Numbered from the stretch's first letter, positions 1 to 10,021 are shown. The stretch is DNA of 64,000 nt from Saprospiraceae bacterium (GCA_041392805.1 JAWKLJ010000001.1:1798001-1862000); one strand, 5' to 3'. A program made the numbers and translations. The notes: generated by a model from the letters alone, not told the origin.

Positions 1-1125
1 AATTTGCTCTTGACCTGAAAAAATAGCACTATTTATGATTTGCACAAAGCCGTCTTTCCGCTGACCGATCATTACTTCTTGCTGATCAAACCTGTTGAGA
101 TTGTCGCTTTTACCCTTACTTATCAAAACATAATCTTTTCCTCCGGCTGATACAATAGCTGATTCAGGTAATCCTTTGGTTTGATTCATGGTCGTGATGA
201 TTTCTGCATCTACGTACATCCCAGGAATAAATCGATCCTTGGAAGCATTATCTTCCAGGTGTGCGTGAACCATCACCACCCTGTTTTCTTCATCTACCAA
301 TTTGCCAATTAGGTGTACTTCTGCTTCAAAGACCTCCAGACTGGCATCTGGTATCCTGAAATGAATGCGTTGCCCTTGTTTTATGTTAAGAATATCTTTT
401 TCGAAAACGGCCAATTCCAAATGAAGATCATCGGTATCCAGGATTTCGACGGCGACGTCTGTTGGGTTTAAAAACATCCCTTTCATCGCATTGACCGCTG
501 TCACAAACCCGCTAACAGGTGCATATACGGAAATAATAGACACTAGATTTTCTGCATTTAATTGGTCTGTTTGAATATTCAGCATGGACAAGCGCTTTTT
601 CAATCCTTCCATTTGGGTTAAGGTAACACGGTACTCACTTACTGCTTTGAGATAGTTCTTCTGAGACGCTATATTTTCACTAGCCAAAGTTTCTTGCCGC
701 TCATAGTCCGATTTTAAATACGTTAATTGTTCTTTTGCTTCCAGAAAATCCTGCTGCATTTGAACAAATTCGGGGTTCTCCAAGGTAAATAAGACTTGTC
801 CTTTTTTCACTTTTTGTCCCGGAATCAACTCCATTGTTTTCACATATCCGCCAGCATAAGCACTCGCCTTGATGTGGTTTTTGGCAGGTACTTCTATCCT
901 TCCTGTGGCTCGAACGGTGATGGGAAAATCGTAATCCGCCAGTTGTCCCAATTTCATGTTAGCCAATTCAAACTGACTTTGGGTAACGGTAATTTCTTCC
1001 GACATTTCTTCTGCTGACGTTTCATTATCGCCAATTTCGATTGGTTTGGAGGCCTCGTTTGAGCAACTGGTAAAGAATAAGAATCCGCCCAAAAGGATAG
1101 TGGCTATGTTTACTATTTTTCTCAT
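1..1125 (-). CDS. RND efflux membrane-fusion (adaptor) lipoprotein, CusB/CzcB type, 3' end missing
   Basis: This is a periplasmic adaptor that would couple the inner-membrane RND pump encoded just upstream to an outer-membrane channel for export of heavy-metal cations. The first 375 residues are visible and the C-terminus runs off the window. The N-terminus is a lipoprotein signal with lipobox FTSC. It is followed by a barrel-sandwich/biotinyl-lipoyl-like segment (around VPAKNHIKASAYAGGYVK), a long coiled-coil hairpin (about residues 125-185) and a second lipoyl half (SIISVYAPVSGFV). This is the usual HlyD-family order. The start ATG lies 24 bases after the stop of the pump gene, so the two are surely co-transcribed. 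The Cus/Czc label rests on the neighbours. The metal (Cu, Ag, Co, Zn) cannot be read from the sequence. Confidence 0.9.
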   Translation of the reverse strand, partial: MRKIVNIATILLGGFLFFTSCSNEASKPIEIGDNETSAEEMSEEITVTQSQFELANMKLGQLADYDFPITVRATGRIEVPAKNHIKASAYAGGYVKTMELIPGQKVKKGQVLFTLENPEFVQMQQDFLEAKEQLTYLKSDYERQETLASENIASQKNYLKAVSEYRVTLTQMEGLKKRLSMLNIQTDQLNAENLVSIISVYAPVSGFVTAVNAMKGMFLNPTDVAVEILDTDDLHLELAVFEKDILNIKQGQRIHFRIPDASLEVFEAEVHLIGKLVDEENRVVMVHAHLEDNASKDRFIPGMYVDAEIITTMNQTKGLPESAIVSAGGKDYVLISKGKSDNLNRFDQQEVMIGQRKDGFVQIINSAIFSGQEQI

Positions 1126-1149
1126 TTTAAATTGTTTTATACGATAGAC

Positions 1150-4100
1150 TTAATTCATGATATAATTCATTTCCAATACGGTCAAGTTGTATTGAAAAAG
1201 GTTATCTAAATGGTTCTTTTCAATGTTCTTGGCATGCTCAAGGGATTGGATGTATTGCAAGAAATCTATTTCGCCATTTTGAAATGCTTTGGACGAGGTG
1301 TTGATGATTTCTTGTGCAAGTAGCTGGCCATCTTCCTGGTAGAAAATCAGGGCTTTGTTATACTTATTGAGTTGAGTTTGCAATTGCATGAAACTGGCGG
1401 ACAATAAGGTTTGATGGTTTAAGGCCTGTTGTTCAATCACTTTGCTTTCAATTGCTGCCGCTTTGATATTCGATTTTTGGGCATTTCTCCACAGCGGGAC
1501 CCCGATACCTATCTGAAAGCCATTGTATATCCTGCTTTGGCTGGCGGCATTGGTCCCCATGAAATATTCCGCATGAAAATTAGGCAAAAGCCGTTTCTGC
1601 TCCTGCTCGATGGTCTGCTGAGCCACTTCGGCGGCAGCCTGGTAGTACTGCAGCGAAGGATGATTAGTCAGGGCTGTTTCGTCGACTTGCAGGGGCGCAA
1701 AGTCGGTCGATGCCAGGACGAACTCCTGACCAGGTTGCATCCACCTGGAGAGCGTCTGGTAGCCGATAGCAATATTGTCCATGCATTGTTCCAGTTGCAG
1801 GGCCACTTCTTTCCGCTTGGTCGTCGCCGTTAATTGCTCCAGAAAATTGGTCTCTCCGGTTTCAAACTTTCGGGTAGCCGCAACGGCAAGCTGGTTGTAG
1901 AGGCTATCGAGGTAAAGGTATTGCTGTTTTAGGTTCTCCCAATATAGGATCGTATAATAAGCTTTGGAGACTTCCCTTACCAAAAAGCGTTCGTCCAGTT
2001 TTAGCTGCTGTTCCTGTAGTTTCACCTTGCTTTCGCTGAGTTTTTTCTGTGTTTTGTAGACCGAAGGCAATTCGAGGGCTTGTTGGATACCTAGCACGCC
2101 AATGGGTTTTCCATTGGTGGCAATGTTATTTTGATCGTAACCGAAATAAATGGTTGCTTTGTCCAGGTTGTACGCCGAATGAACCAACTGCTTGCCTTTT
2201 TCAATCTCCAGGGCTGTCACTTTCAATCCAGCATTGTTTTGCAAGGCCATTTCAACAGCATTATTGATACTTAGGGTGGGCTGGGCATACCCCTTGGTGA
2301 CAAACAACAAAGGTATGAGAAGCATCAGTAAATGAGCAGCCTTTAGTTTTTGTTTTTTGCTGCTTCTTTTCCGGTCAAATAAGGCATACAACACGGGAAG
2401 TACGATGAGTGTCAGCAAAGTAGCCGAAATTAATCCCCCCACTACAACCGTCGCCAGCGGACGTTGCACTTCAGCGCCAGCGGAGGTAGAAAGGGCCATG
2501 GGTAAGAACCCCATTGCGGCTGCGGCTGCCGTAAGCAAGACGGGGCGAAGTCGCTGCTTGGTTCCAAGGAGAATCCGCCGGTTTAAATTATGCATACCAT
2601 GTGCCTTTAGTTCTTTAAAATGTTCAATCAACACCAGTCCGTTTAAAACGGCAATACCAAAAAGGGCGATAAAGCCTACCCCTGCAGATATACTAAAAGG
2701 CATCCCCCTGACATACAATAAAAGAACGCCGCCAATGGCAGATAAAGGAATGGCGCTGTACACCATCAAGGCTTCTTTGGCTGATTGAAAAGCGAAGTAG
2801 AGCATAATGAAAATAAGGATCAAGGCGATCGGCACTGCTACCATTAATCTTGCCCGGGCATTACGCAAATTTTCAAATTGCCCACCATAGGTAATGTTAT
2901 ACCCAACAGGAAGTTTGATTGCTTTATTGACAATGGCTTGCACATCCTCCACCACCGATTCCAGGTCGCGATTCCGGACGTTCACACCTACCACAATTCT
3001 GCGCTTGGTGTCGTCGCGAGATATCTTTGCAGGGCCTTTGGTGTACGTGATTTCTGCCAATTCATTCAGCGGAATTTGGTTGCCATTGGGCAGGGTTACC
3101 GCGCTATTGCGAATGTTGTCGATATCTTTTCTAAACGCATCATCATATCTAACCACCAGGTCAAATTGTTTTTCCCCTTCAAATACGCTGCCGGCGGGTA
3201 AGCCCGCAAAGCTCATGGTCAACATGTTGTTGACGGCCTCGATATTAAGGCCATATTTGGCGATTTTCGCCCGTTGGTACTTGACTGACATTTGAGGCAA
3301 ACCTGCTATTTTTTCTACCGAGATGTCGGAAGCCCCTGCTACCCCTTCAATGGCTTTTTTTATTTCCTGAGCCAGTTTATTTAAAACCACTAAGTCCTCC
3401 CCAAAAACCTTAATCGCTAAATCTGCCCGCACTCCTGTGATCAGCTCATTAAAACGCATCTCAATCGGTTGGGTAAATTCATAATCGAGGCCCGGAATGT
3501 CCGAAAGCGCCACTTTAAACAAATCGGCCAATTCGTCTTTGGTTGCTGCCGAGGTCCATTCGTTGTGGGGCTTGAGGGTGATGATCACATCGCTTTCTTC
3601 CATAGACATCGGGTCGGTAGGCACCTCGGCCGCACCTATCCGGGTCACCACTTGCTCGACTTCAGGAAAGGTTTTTAGTATCTTTTCGATTTGGGTGGTC
3701 GTTTCGATCGTATTACTTAGGGAAGTTCCCGTTTTTAGGACCGGCTGAATCACAAAATCTCCTTCGTCTAAAGTAGGAACAAATTCTCCGCCCATCGTAG
3801 TAAATAACCATCCCACTGTAATCAGCAACATTGCAGCCAGGCTTAGGACAACGCCTTTATACCTTAGCGCCCAGAAAATGGTCGGCTCATATAACTTTTC
3901 TAAAAAAGAAATAATGAGAACGGAAATATTTCGCTTACTCATTGAGGCCGGTTTGAGGAACAAAGCCGATACGACGGGCACGTAGGTAAAACAAAGGATC
4001 ATGGCCCCAATCAGGGCAAAACAAAAGGTAAGGGCCATGGGACGAAACATTTTCCCTTCTACATTGGCCAATGAGAGAATAGGTATAAATACAATGATAA

Positions 4101-5478
4101 TGATGACCTGCCCAAAAACAGCAGAGCGCATCATTTTATTGGTGCTTTTAAAAGTGATTTGGTCGATAAATTGTCGCCTTTCCCCCACCTCCATTGCCAT
4201 CAATTTACCACTTTGGGCAGTGATTTGAAAAGCAATGTATTCGACAATGATAACAGCACCATCGATAATTATACCAAAGTCGATAGCCCCCAAACTCATC
4301 AGGTTGGCATCCACGCCAAAAATGGACATCAGCGACAAGGCAAACAAAAGACTAAGCGGGATGACCGATGCCACAACCAGACCCGATCTGATATTTCCTA
4401 AAAGAATAACCACCACAAAAATGACGATCAAACAACCCAGGATCAGGTTTTCCGCCACCGTCAGCGTGGTCTTCCCGATCAGCACACTCCGCTCCAAAAA
4501 AGCATTAATGAAAACGCCTTCTGGTAAAGATTTTTGAATTTGCTGCACCCTGCTTTTTACACTTTCTATAACGGCTTTGGAGTTGGCGTCCTTGAGCATC
4601 ATCACCTGACCCAGCACCTTTTCCCCTTCCCCATTGGCCGTAATGGCTCCAAAGCGAATGGCTGAACCAAACTGGACGGTCGATATATCTTTTACATACA
4701 CCGGCACGCCATTGCGATTGACCACAATGATATGATTGATATCTTCAATGGAACCGATCAAACCCTCACCGCGAATAAAATAGCTCTCATTGGTTTTTTC
4801 AATATAACCGCCGCCTGCTACGCTGTTGTTTTTTTCCAACGCCGTGTATACTTCCGCCACCGATACATTCATCGCCCGCAGCCTTTCAGGGTTGACCGCC
4901 ACTTCGTATTGCTTCAACTGCCCACCCCAGGTATTGACCTCCACCACTCCAGGAATACCCGACAATTGCCTTTTCACAATCCAATCCTGAATCGTCCTTA
5001 AATCCATAATGGAATAACGATCCTCAAAACCCGGTTTTACATCCAGGATATACTGGTAGATCTCGCCCAGTCCGGTGGTGACCGGCCCCATAAAAGGGCT
5101 GCCAAAGCCCGTGGGGATTTTATCCTCTGCACTTTTGATTTTTTCGGCGATCAGCTGGCGTGGCAAATAAGTCCCCATTTTGTCCTCAAACACAATGGTC
5201 ACCACCGAAAGTCCAAATTTCGACACCGACCGAATCTCTTTGACACCCGGCAAGTTAGCCATTTCCAGCTCCACGGGGTAGGTAATAAATTGCTCGACAT
5301 CCTGGGTCGAAAGGTTTCGGGAGGTGGTAATGACCTGCACCTGGTTGTTGGTTACATCGGGAACGGCACCAATCGAAATATTGGTCAGGGAGTAAAAGCC
5401 AAATCCAATAATACTGAGTGTGAATAAAATGACTATCAGTTTATGATGGATGCTGTAGTTGATAATTCGTTCTAACAT
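1150..5478 (-). CDS. CusA/CzcA-type heavy-metal RND pump fused to a C-terminal TolC-like domain
   Basis: This is a proton-driven heavy-metal exporter of the HME-RND family, predicted at 1442 residues. Residues 1 to about 1030 form the pump, with 12 membrane segments and the HME signature GAIDFGIIIDGAVIIVEY in TM4. Residues about 1050-1442 resemble an outer-membrane factor (TolC/CusC), with long helices rich in Gln, Lys and Glu. A hydrophobic stretch (LLMLLIPLLFVTKGYAQ) at the join looks like the relic signal peptide of a once separate TolC gene. Such fusions recur in Bacteroidota. The open frame extends to 5526, but I place the start at the ATG at 5478 because it begins the conserved MLERIINYS and is preceded by AAAAGGAA. 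The adaptor gene follows directly, and a two-component pair lies upstream beyond a repeat. Confidence 0.93.
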   Translation of the reverse strand: MLERIINYSIHHKLIVILFTLSIIGFGFYSLTNISIGAVPDVTNNQVQVITTSRNLSTQDVEQFITYPVELEMANLPGVKEIRSVSKFGLSVVTIVFEDKMGTYLPRQLIAEKIKSAEDKIPTGFGSPFMGPVTTGLGEIYQYILDVKPGFEDRYSIMDLRTIQDWIVKRQLSGIPGVVEVNTWGGQLKQYEVAVNPERLRAMNVSVAEVYTALEKNNSVAGGGYIEKTNESYFIRGEGLIGSIEDINHIIVVNRNGVPVYVKDISTVQFGSAIRFGAITANGEGEKVLGQVMMLKDANSKAVIESVKSRVQQIQKSLPEGVFINAFLERSVLIGKTTLTVAENLILGCLIVIFVVVILLGNIRSGLVVASVIPLSLLFALSLMSIFGVDANLMSLGAIDFGIIIDGAVIIVEYIAFQITAQSGKLMAMEVGERRQFIDQITFKSTNKMMRSAVFGQVIIIIVFIPILSLANVEGKMFRPMALTFCFALIGAMILCFTYVPVVSALFLKPASMSKRNISVLIISFLEKLYEPTIFWALRYKGVVLSLAAMLLITVGWLFTTMGGEFVPTLDEGDFVIQPVLKTGTSLSNTIETTTQIEKILKTFPEVEQVVTRIGAAEVPTDPMSMEESDVIITLKPHNEWTSAATKDELADLFKVALSDIPGLDYEFTQPIEMRFNELITGVRADLAIKVFGEDLVVLNKLAQEIKKAIEGVAGASDISVEKIAGLPQMSVKYQRAKIAKYGLNIEAVNNMLTMSFAGLPAGSVFEGEKQFDLVVRYDDAFRKDIDNIRNSAVTLPNGNQIPLNELAEITYTKGPAKISRDDTKRRIVVGVNVRNRDLESVVEDVQAIVNKAIKLPVGYNITYGGQFENLRNARARLMVAVPIALILIFIMLYFAFQSAKEALMVYSAIPLSAIGGVLLLYVRGMPFSISAGVGFIALFGIAVLNGLVLIEHFKELKAHGMHNLNRRILLGTKQRLRPVLLTAAAAAMGFLPMALSTSAGAEVQRPLATVVVGGLISATLLTLIVLPVLYALFDRKRSSKKQKLKAAHLLMLLIPLLFVTKGYAQPTLSINNAVEMALQNNAGLKVTALEIEKGKQLVHSAYNLDKATIYFGYDQNNIATNGKPIGVLGIQQALELPSVYKTQKKLSESKVKLQEQQLKLDERFLVREVSKAYYTILYWENLKQQYLYLDSLYNQLAVAATRKFETGETNFLEQLTATTKRKEVALQLEQCMDNIAIGYQTLSRWMQPGQEFVLASTDFAPLQVDETALTNHPSLQYYQAAAEVAQQTIEQEQKRLLPNFHAEYFMGTNAASQSRIYNGFQIGIGVPLWRNAQKSNIKAAAIESKVIEQQALNHQTLLSASFMQLQTQLNKYNKALIFYQEDGQLLAQEIINTSSKAFQNGEIDFLQYIQSLEHAKNIEKNHLDNLFQYNLTVLEMNYIMN

Positions 5479-5534
5479 TGTTCCTTTTTTTGTAGTAATT
5501 TTTCTGGAACAAAGGTACCACGGCATCCTAAAGC

Positions 5535-6031
5535 TTCCCTTAGGGCATCCTTAAGATTGGCTTAAAAAATGGGGCTTGAGTTTTTTTGGACGGGGAGGTA
5601 TTGGAGGGAAAGAGGTATTGGAGGGTTTGGCTTGAGGTTTTTTTGGGGAGGTTAAGGCATTGAAATTTTGATTTTAATTTTGATTGCCATTGAACCACCA
5701 GTCCCCCAAATCCCATCGTGATTTTCCCTCGGTAGCGGAGGTTTAGGGCAAGCCCCAGCGACACAGCCGCCATTTTGATTTTGATTGATATTTTAATTTT
5801 GATTGCCATTGCCATCGCAAGGCATTATAGCTGGAGCTATAGGAGGACTAGGTCATGGCTGGTTCACAGCTGGAGCTTGTGAACCAGCGGCGTAGCGACA
5901 CAGCCGCCATTGTTATTGATATTGTTATTATCATTGTCATTGATATTGTCATTGATATTGTCATTGATATTGCTATTGCCATTGATATTGCCATTGATAT
6001 TGCTATTGCTATTGCCAAGCAAAAGACCCTC
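5535..6031. repeat. Composite intergenic repeat, copy 1 (palindromes plus microsatellite)
   Basis: This non-coding stretch separates the histidine kinase stop from the pump start. It shares several blocks, in the same order, with the stretch at 33215-33800: a GGACGGGGAGGTATTGGA block, an AGCGACACAG-CCGCCATT block, runs of ATTTTGATTTTGATTGCC, and palindromes centred on AGCTGGAGCT. Two palindromes here have different arms that both pair, TATAGCT/AGCTATA near 5826 and GGTTCACA/TGTGAACC near 5864. The short open frames that cross it encode only repetitive peptides and are not genes. Confidence 0.8.
5909..6016. repeat. Hexamer microsatellite (ATTGNY)n
   Basis: About 18 consecutive hexamers of the form ATTGNY (ATTGAT, ATTGTC, ATTGCC, ATTGCT) end 15 bases before the stop codon of the histidine kinase. 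The array belongs to the composite repeat and shares its hexamer vocabulary with the 18-bp array near 33.5 kb. Copy-number change by slippage is likely but cannot be shown from one sequence. Confidence 0.85.
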
Positions 6032-7414
6032 TCAGGCCACCGGGAAAGAAAGGGAAACCGAGGTCCCTTTGTTGAGTTCACTTGATACATTAATGCCTAT
6101 GCTTAATAAATCACAGGCTTTTTTTACGATGGAGAGCCCCAAGCCATTGCCTTTTATCGCTTTGTGTTCCAGGGCGTCGGAGCGGAAAAAGGGGTTAAAG
6201 ATGTGTTCTATATCAACGGAGTTAATGCCGATGCCGTGGTCTTGGACCTGGCAGATGACCGTGTTTTTTTTCGGAAAAACAGCTATTTCAATGGCGCCAT
6301 GGTCATTGGAGTATTTTATGGCATTTGAAAAGATGTTGTCAAAGATCATATCCATATAATAGGGATCTGAAATAACGGCGCCTACCGGATTAACTTTTAC
6401 ATCGACAGAAAGGTTTTTGGCCAAGATAGTGCTCCTGAAACGCTGCAAAATGTCATCAATGGTGATTTGAAGATTGATAGGCGTTTTTACTAAATTATGG
6501 TTTGACTTATCAAACCTTGCCAGCACCAACAATTGGTCGACAACTTCCGAAAGGCGATTGATTTCCTGGATGCTGTACGCAATTTTTTCCTTGTATTCCT
6601 CCTCTTTTCGGGTTTTCCTTATCAGCACCTCCAGCGTTCCTTTGAGCACAGACAGCGGTGTCCTGAGTTGATGGGAGGCGTCGGCGGTAAACTGTTTTTC
6701 TCTTTCCATTGCATCCTCCATTCTATTCAGCAACTCATTAATGGACGAAGTCAGCGTAAATAATTCATCTTTCTTATTGGGTAGAGGAATGCGTTCATTC
6801 AAACTATGCTTCGTGATTCTGTCGGCCGTTTCCGTAATAATTTTAACGGGGATAATGCTCTTTCCCGCCAAAAAACGAGTAATAAAAAACAGGCCCAACA
6901 ACACCATAGGAAACAACATGAGCAAGTTCCTCTTTAAGCTTTCTAATACCGTAATGGCTCCCTCCAAAGACATGGCTGCCAGGATATAGCCCTTGCGAAT
7001 ACTATTATGCTCAATCGGAACCTGTATCTGCCGGATCACCTGGTTATTTAATTTGGTATCAAATTGAACTTCAACTGCCTTGTTTTGGTGAAATTCAAGA
7101 AAATGCTCTTTCAAATTGGGGGATTTGTCCATCAACACCCCTTCATTGTTAACGAGTTGGATGAAAACTGGGTTGACTTGTACCTCCCGGTGTTCGTTTT
7201 CTAGCCATTCATATTTATCAAAAAAGAGATGGCCGTTCTCTTTAATATAGATTTCTTTGGTATGCTTTTGGGCTTCAAAAACGAGATCCTGATCCAATTT
7301 ACCATAAACAGCTGTTTCCACCACAGCATAAATGATAAAAAAAACAATAGCGATGACGCTCGCCGTCGCCAGCATGTAATAAAGTGCAATTCTATTTTTG
7401 AAAGATAAGTTCAT
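6032..7414 (-). CDS. Sensor histidine kinase, CusS-like
   Basis: This is a membrane-bound sensor kinase of 460 residues that would phosphorylate the response regulator encoded immediately upstream. It has TM1 at about 8-30, a periplasmic sensor to about 165, TM2 at about 165-185, then HAMP. The HisKA box FTADASHQLRTPLS carries the phospho-acceptor His at about 248. The ATPase part shows the N box (DNIFSNAIKYSND), G1 (DHGIGI) and G2 (GNGLGLSIVKK). The start ATG follows the regulator stop directly (TAGATG), so the pair is translationally coupled. Position in front of a heavy-metal RND pump suggests metal sensing. The ligand is inferred from context only. Confidence 0.93.
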   Translation of the reverse strand: MNLSFKNRIALYYMLATASVIAIVFFIIYAVVETAVYGKLDQDLVFEAQKHTKEIYIKENGHLFFDKYEWLENEHREVQVNPVFIQLVNNEGVLMDKSPNLKEHFLEFHQNKAVEVQFDTKLNNQVIRQIQVPIEHNSIRKGYILAAMSLEGAITVLESLKRNLLMLFPMVLLGLFFITRFLAGKSIIPVKIITETADRITKHSLNERIPLPNKKDELFTLTSSINELLNRMEDAMEREKQFTADASHQLRTPLSVLKGTLEVLIRKTRKEEEYKEKIAYSIQEINRLSEVVDQLLVLARFDKSNHNLVKTPINLQITIDDILQRFRSTILAKNLSVDVKVNPVGAVISDPYYMDMIFDNIFSNAIKYSNDHGAIEIAVFPKKNTVICQVQDHGIGINSVDIEHIFNPFFRSDALEHKAIKGNGLGLSIVKKACDLLSIGINVSSELNKGTSVSLSFPVA

Positions 7415-8080
7415 CTAATCTTTTGCTATATAGCCTACCCCCCTAATGGTCTGGATGTAGTCTTCTGCTGTACTTAATTTAAGTTTCTTACGAATCGCAT
7501 TGATGTATACGTCTATGACCCCTGTATTATAGTCAAAATGGATATCCCAAACGCTTTCAATAATGCGGGTCCGTCGACAAACCTTGCCTTTATTACGCAT
7601 CAAAAATTCAAGTAAGGCGAACTCTTTTTGGGTGAGGAAAATTTCTTCCTCTTTTTTCCAAACCTGATGTGACGCTACATCCAACACAATTTCTCCCAAT
7701 GTAAATCGCTCGTGTTCTCCGCTTTGGGGCCTCAGCTGTACTTTAATTCTTTCCAGTAATTCTTCAAAATGGAAGGGCTTCTTAATATAGTCATTGGCCC
7801 CTGCCTGTAGGCCCTGAATGGTATCCTGTAAGGTATCTTTGGCAGTCAGAAAAATGATGGGTGTCGTCCTGTTTTCGCGCCTGAATTGTTTGCAAACCTC
7901 TATTCCCGTTCTGCCTGGCAACATCCAATCCACCAACAATAGGTCATAGGTATTGGATAAAGCCAAATCCAAGCCCACGCTACCATTGTCGGCAGTATCT
8001 ACCGCATAAGCCTCTTCCTCCAATCCCTGCTTGATGAAATTTGCGATCCCCAATTCATCTTCTATGATTAAAATTCTCAT
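7415..8080 (-). CDS. OmpR-family response regulator, CusR-like
   Basis: This DNA-binding response regulator of 221 residues probably activates the downstream metal-efflux genes. The receiver domain (1 to about 120) has the acidic pocket EDE near the start, phospho-acceptor Asp51 in LLLVDWMLPG, the conserved Thr in FLTAKD and Lys in YIKKPF. The C-terminal winged helix (about 125-221) ends in the typical TIRGVGYIAKD. It is coupled to the kinase gene (stop and start adjacent). The MFS gene of the peptide cluster ends only 45 bases upstream on the same strand, so read-through from that operon is possible. I saw no clear promoter in the short gap. Confidence 0.94.
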   Translation of the reverse strand: MRILIIEDELGIANFIKQGLEEEAYAVDTADNGSVGLDLALSNTYDLLLVDWMLPGRTGIEVCKQFRRENRTTPIIFLTAKDTLQDTIQGLQAGANDYIKKPFHFEELLERIKVQLRPQSGEHERFTLGEIVLDVASHQVWKKEEEIFLTQKEFALLEFLMRNKGKVCRRTRIIESVWDIHFDYNTGVIDVYINAIRKKLKLSTAEDYIQTIRGVGYIAKD

Positions 8081-8125
8081 AGATCAAAATTATAGAATGT
8101 TGGGGATAGTTTTCTTAGGGTTTGC

Positions 8126-9274
8126 TTAAAATCGCTTACCCAACACCAAGTACCCTACACCTACCATAGCGACTATCAACCCATAAGTTAAAAAAGCAGT
8201 ACGGTAATTGTAGCTTTGGGCAAGAAAGGCGAAACTAAAGTAGACCAAAAGTGAGCCAATTTCTGTTAAAAACCCACTAATAGAAGAAATGGTGGCGCGC
8301 GTTGGTGAATCAATGACATGGTGCAATCGCCCTTCGTACACGATTTGAATAATCGTGAAGAAAAAACTAAAAAGCACAAGTAATAATAAGGCGGGTATGG
8401 AAAATAAATAGGCAGCGCCAAAAAGCATTAGACCAGTAGCGAGGAAAAGGAAATAGAAAAGGGAATTGGGATATTTTTCAAATCGATAAGCGATAAAACT
8501 TGCGATGGCCTGCGCTCCGCTCATGGCGCCCAGAAAAAGCCCTAATCCATACTTTGGAAGCCCTGCTTGATCAGCAAAGACAGTCCAAAATTCATCTAGT
8601 GCACCACCCAAGGTAAGCGTTAAGGAAAGAAAAATCAGGAAGTGAAAAATAGGTGGATGCTGAAACGTTTTATGTAAGCCTTTTCGCAACAAGGAAAAGT
8701 ATGTTTTTTGTGGTGTGTAAGCTACGGGGTGCACCTTGGGAATGGTCAGCAGCATCATACTCGAAAGTACAAGGGCTAAAATACTCAACATCAATACCGC
8801 ATTATAGCCTAATAAAATGACGGGGGAGGCCAGAAAAGAGGCGGCTAAAATAGCGATAAAAGCAATGGTTTCTGTCCTTCCTAATATTTTGGTAAACGCA
8901 CCCTCCTTTTTATAATACTTCAATTCATCATAAATCAAAGCCTGAAAAGTACCAGATGTAAATGCACTTTTAATTCCCCAACATACAAAACCGACTAGGA
9001 AACCCCAAAACCCAGGAAATAATAACCAACAGGCATACCCAAACGCACGCAGCAGCTGACCTATAAACAATATATTTTTACGATCGTATCTGTCGGCCCA
9101 AACGCCAGAGGGTATTTCTAAAAAAAAGCTGGTAGCCGACCAAGTAGCCAGAAGTACGGCCAATTGCCAAGGTTCCATCTGGTAATCCGTGAACATGACC
9201 ATGTACAAGGGATAGATGAGTACAAAGTCATCAAAGAATCGGTAGGCATATATTTTTAAAAGAAAGCTATTCAT
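8126..9274 (-). CDS. MFS transporter, probable exporter of the cluster
   Basis: This is a major facilitator of about 382 residues with roughly 12 hydrophobic segments and the loop 2-3 motif A as GVWADRYDRKN. It is probably a drug/metabolite:proton antiporter. The open frame starts at 9328, inside the phosphopantetheinyl transferase gene. The ATG at 9274 (MNSFLLKIYAYRFF) gives a normal MFS N-terminus and leaves a 16-base gap, so I prefer it. It is the last gene of the minus-strand NRPS arm, which supports a role in secreting the peptide or in self-protection. The substrate is inferred from this position only. Confidence 0.85.
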   Translation of the reverse strand: MNSFLLKIYAYRFFDDFVLIYPLYMVMFTDYQMEPWQLAVLLATWSATSFFLEIPSGVWADRYDRKNILFIGQLLRAFGYACWLLFPGFWGFLVGFVCWGIKSAFTSGTFQALIYDELKYYKKEGAFTKILGRTETIAFIAILAASFLASPVILLGYNAVLMLSILALVLSSMMLLTIPKVHPVAYTPQKTYFSLLRKGLHKTFQHPPIFHFLIFLSLTLTLGGALDEFWTVFADQAGLPKYGLGLFLGAMSGAQAIASFIAYRFEKYPNSLFYFLFLATGLMLFGAAYLFSIPALLLLVLFSFFFTIIQIVYEGRLHHVIDSPTRATISSISGFLTEIGSLLVYFSFAFLAQSYNYRTAFLTYGLIVAMVGVGYLVLGKRF

Positions 9275-9290
9275 CCCCCAAAATGATCTC

Positions 9291-10016
9291 CTATCCTTTA
9301 GGCCACTGCCAATAAGCAACCTCCACAATCGGCCGCTTGATGGCCAAGGCCCCTACATATTCCTCAGCGGGCTTGAAGGAAGTCATAAACCACTGCTGGG
9401 CTTCGGCGGGGTCCCAATGGGTCGCCAAGAGGGCCGCTGGGTCACCTGGCTTCAGGGATACCTCAAATTGGGCTAATGGAAAGGCCAACCCCGTCCCCAT
9501 CGCCTTGATCAAGGCTTCTTTTCTGGTCCAGCAATTAAAAAATCCCTGCTTTTGTTGTGCTGCGGGGAGCATAAAAAGAGCCGCTATTTCCTGTGCTGAA
9601 AAAAAATGCTTAGCGACCAATTCGATTTCTACCGCTCGCTGAATATGCTCCAGATCGACACCGATCGGTTGATTCAGGGCAAAGGCAAATAAGGCTAATT
9701 CGCCCGAGTGGGTAACATTAAAATGAAGGGAGGGCGGCTCAATGAGCGAAGGCTTACCCTGCGGGCCATAGGCAAAACTTATTTTTTTAGGATCCTGTTG
9801 TAAATATCGCCCTAGCAAGTGTCGCAGTATTCCCCGCGTCAATACAAAACTATCCTTATCTTTTGCAAATCGAAACCGATTGGCGCGGGCTTTTTCATCA
9901 GGCGATAGGCATTCCCAAAGGCTATACTGAAGCGGTTCATCAGCTAACAGATCGGCCTGCCAAACCTGTGGTTTTTGGTCAGTCAAATGCAAATGGGAAG
10001 GAGGGGGTAACCACAT
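9291..10016 (-). CDS. 4'-phosphopantetheinyl transferase, Sfp type
   Basis: It transfers the phosphopantetheine arm of CoA to the Ser of carrier-protein domains, converting the NRPS proteins and the free carrier protein of this cluster to their holo forms. About 241 residues, the two-lobed Sfp length. Signature motifs are present: GVDLE at about 119-123 (Mg-binding Asp and Glu) and WTRKEALIKAMGTG at about 163-176. The substrate-side VTHSG motif is at about 101-105. The open frame extends to 10055 into the NRPS gene. The ATG at 10016 (MWLPPPSH) is five bases after the NRPS stop and is more credible. Its place in the operon fits dedicated activation. Confidence 0.95.
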   Translation of the reverse strand: MWLPPPSHLHLTDQKPQVWQADLLADEPLQYSLWECLSPDEKARANRFRFAKDKDSFVLTRGILRHLLGRYLQQDPKKISFAYGPQGKPSLIEPPSLHFNVTHSGELALFAFALNQPIGVDLEHIQRAVEIELVAKHFFSAQEIAALFMLPAAQQKQGFFNCWTRKEALIKAMGTGLAFPLAQFEVSLKPGDPAALLATHWDPAEAQQWFMTSFKPAEEYVGALAIKRPIVEVAYWQWPKG

Positions 10017-10021
10017 AGCTA

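Noticed and set aside
5848..6359. Several open frames on both strands crossing the ATTGNY microsatellite
   Set aside because: They encode only repeated Ile, Ala, Met, Ser or Leu patterns produced by the hexamers, and one runs antisense through the histidine kinase gene.
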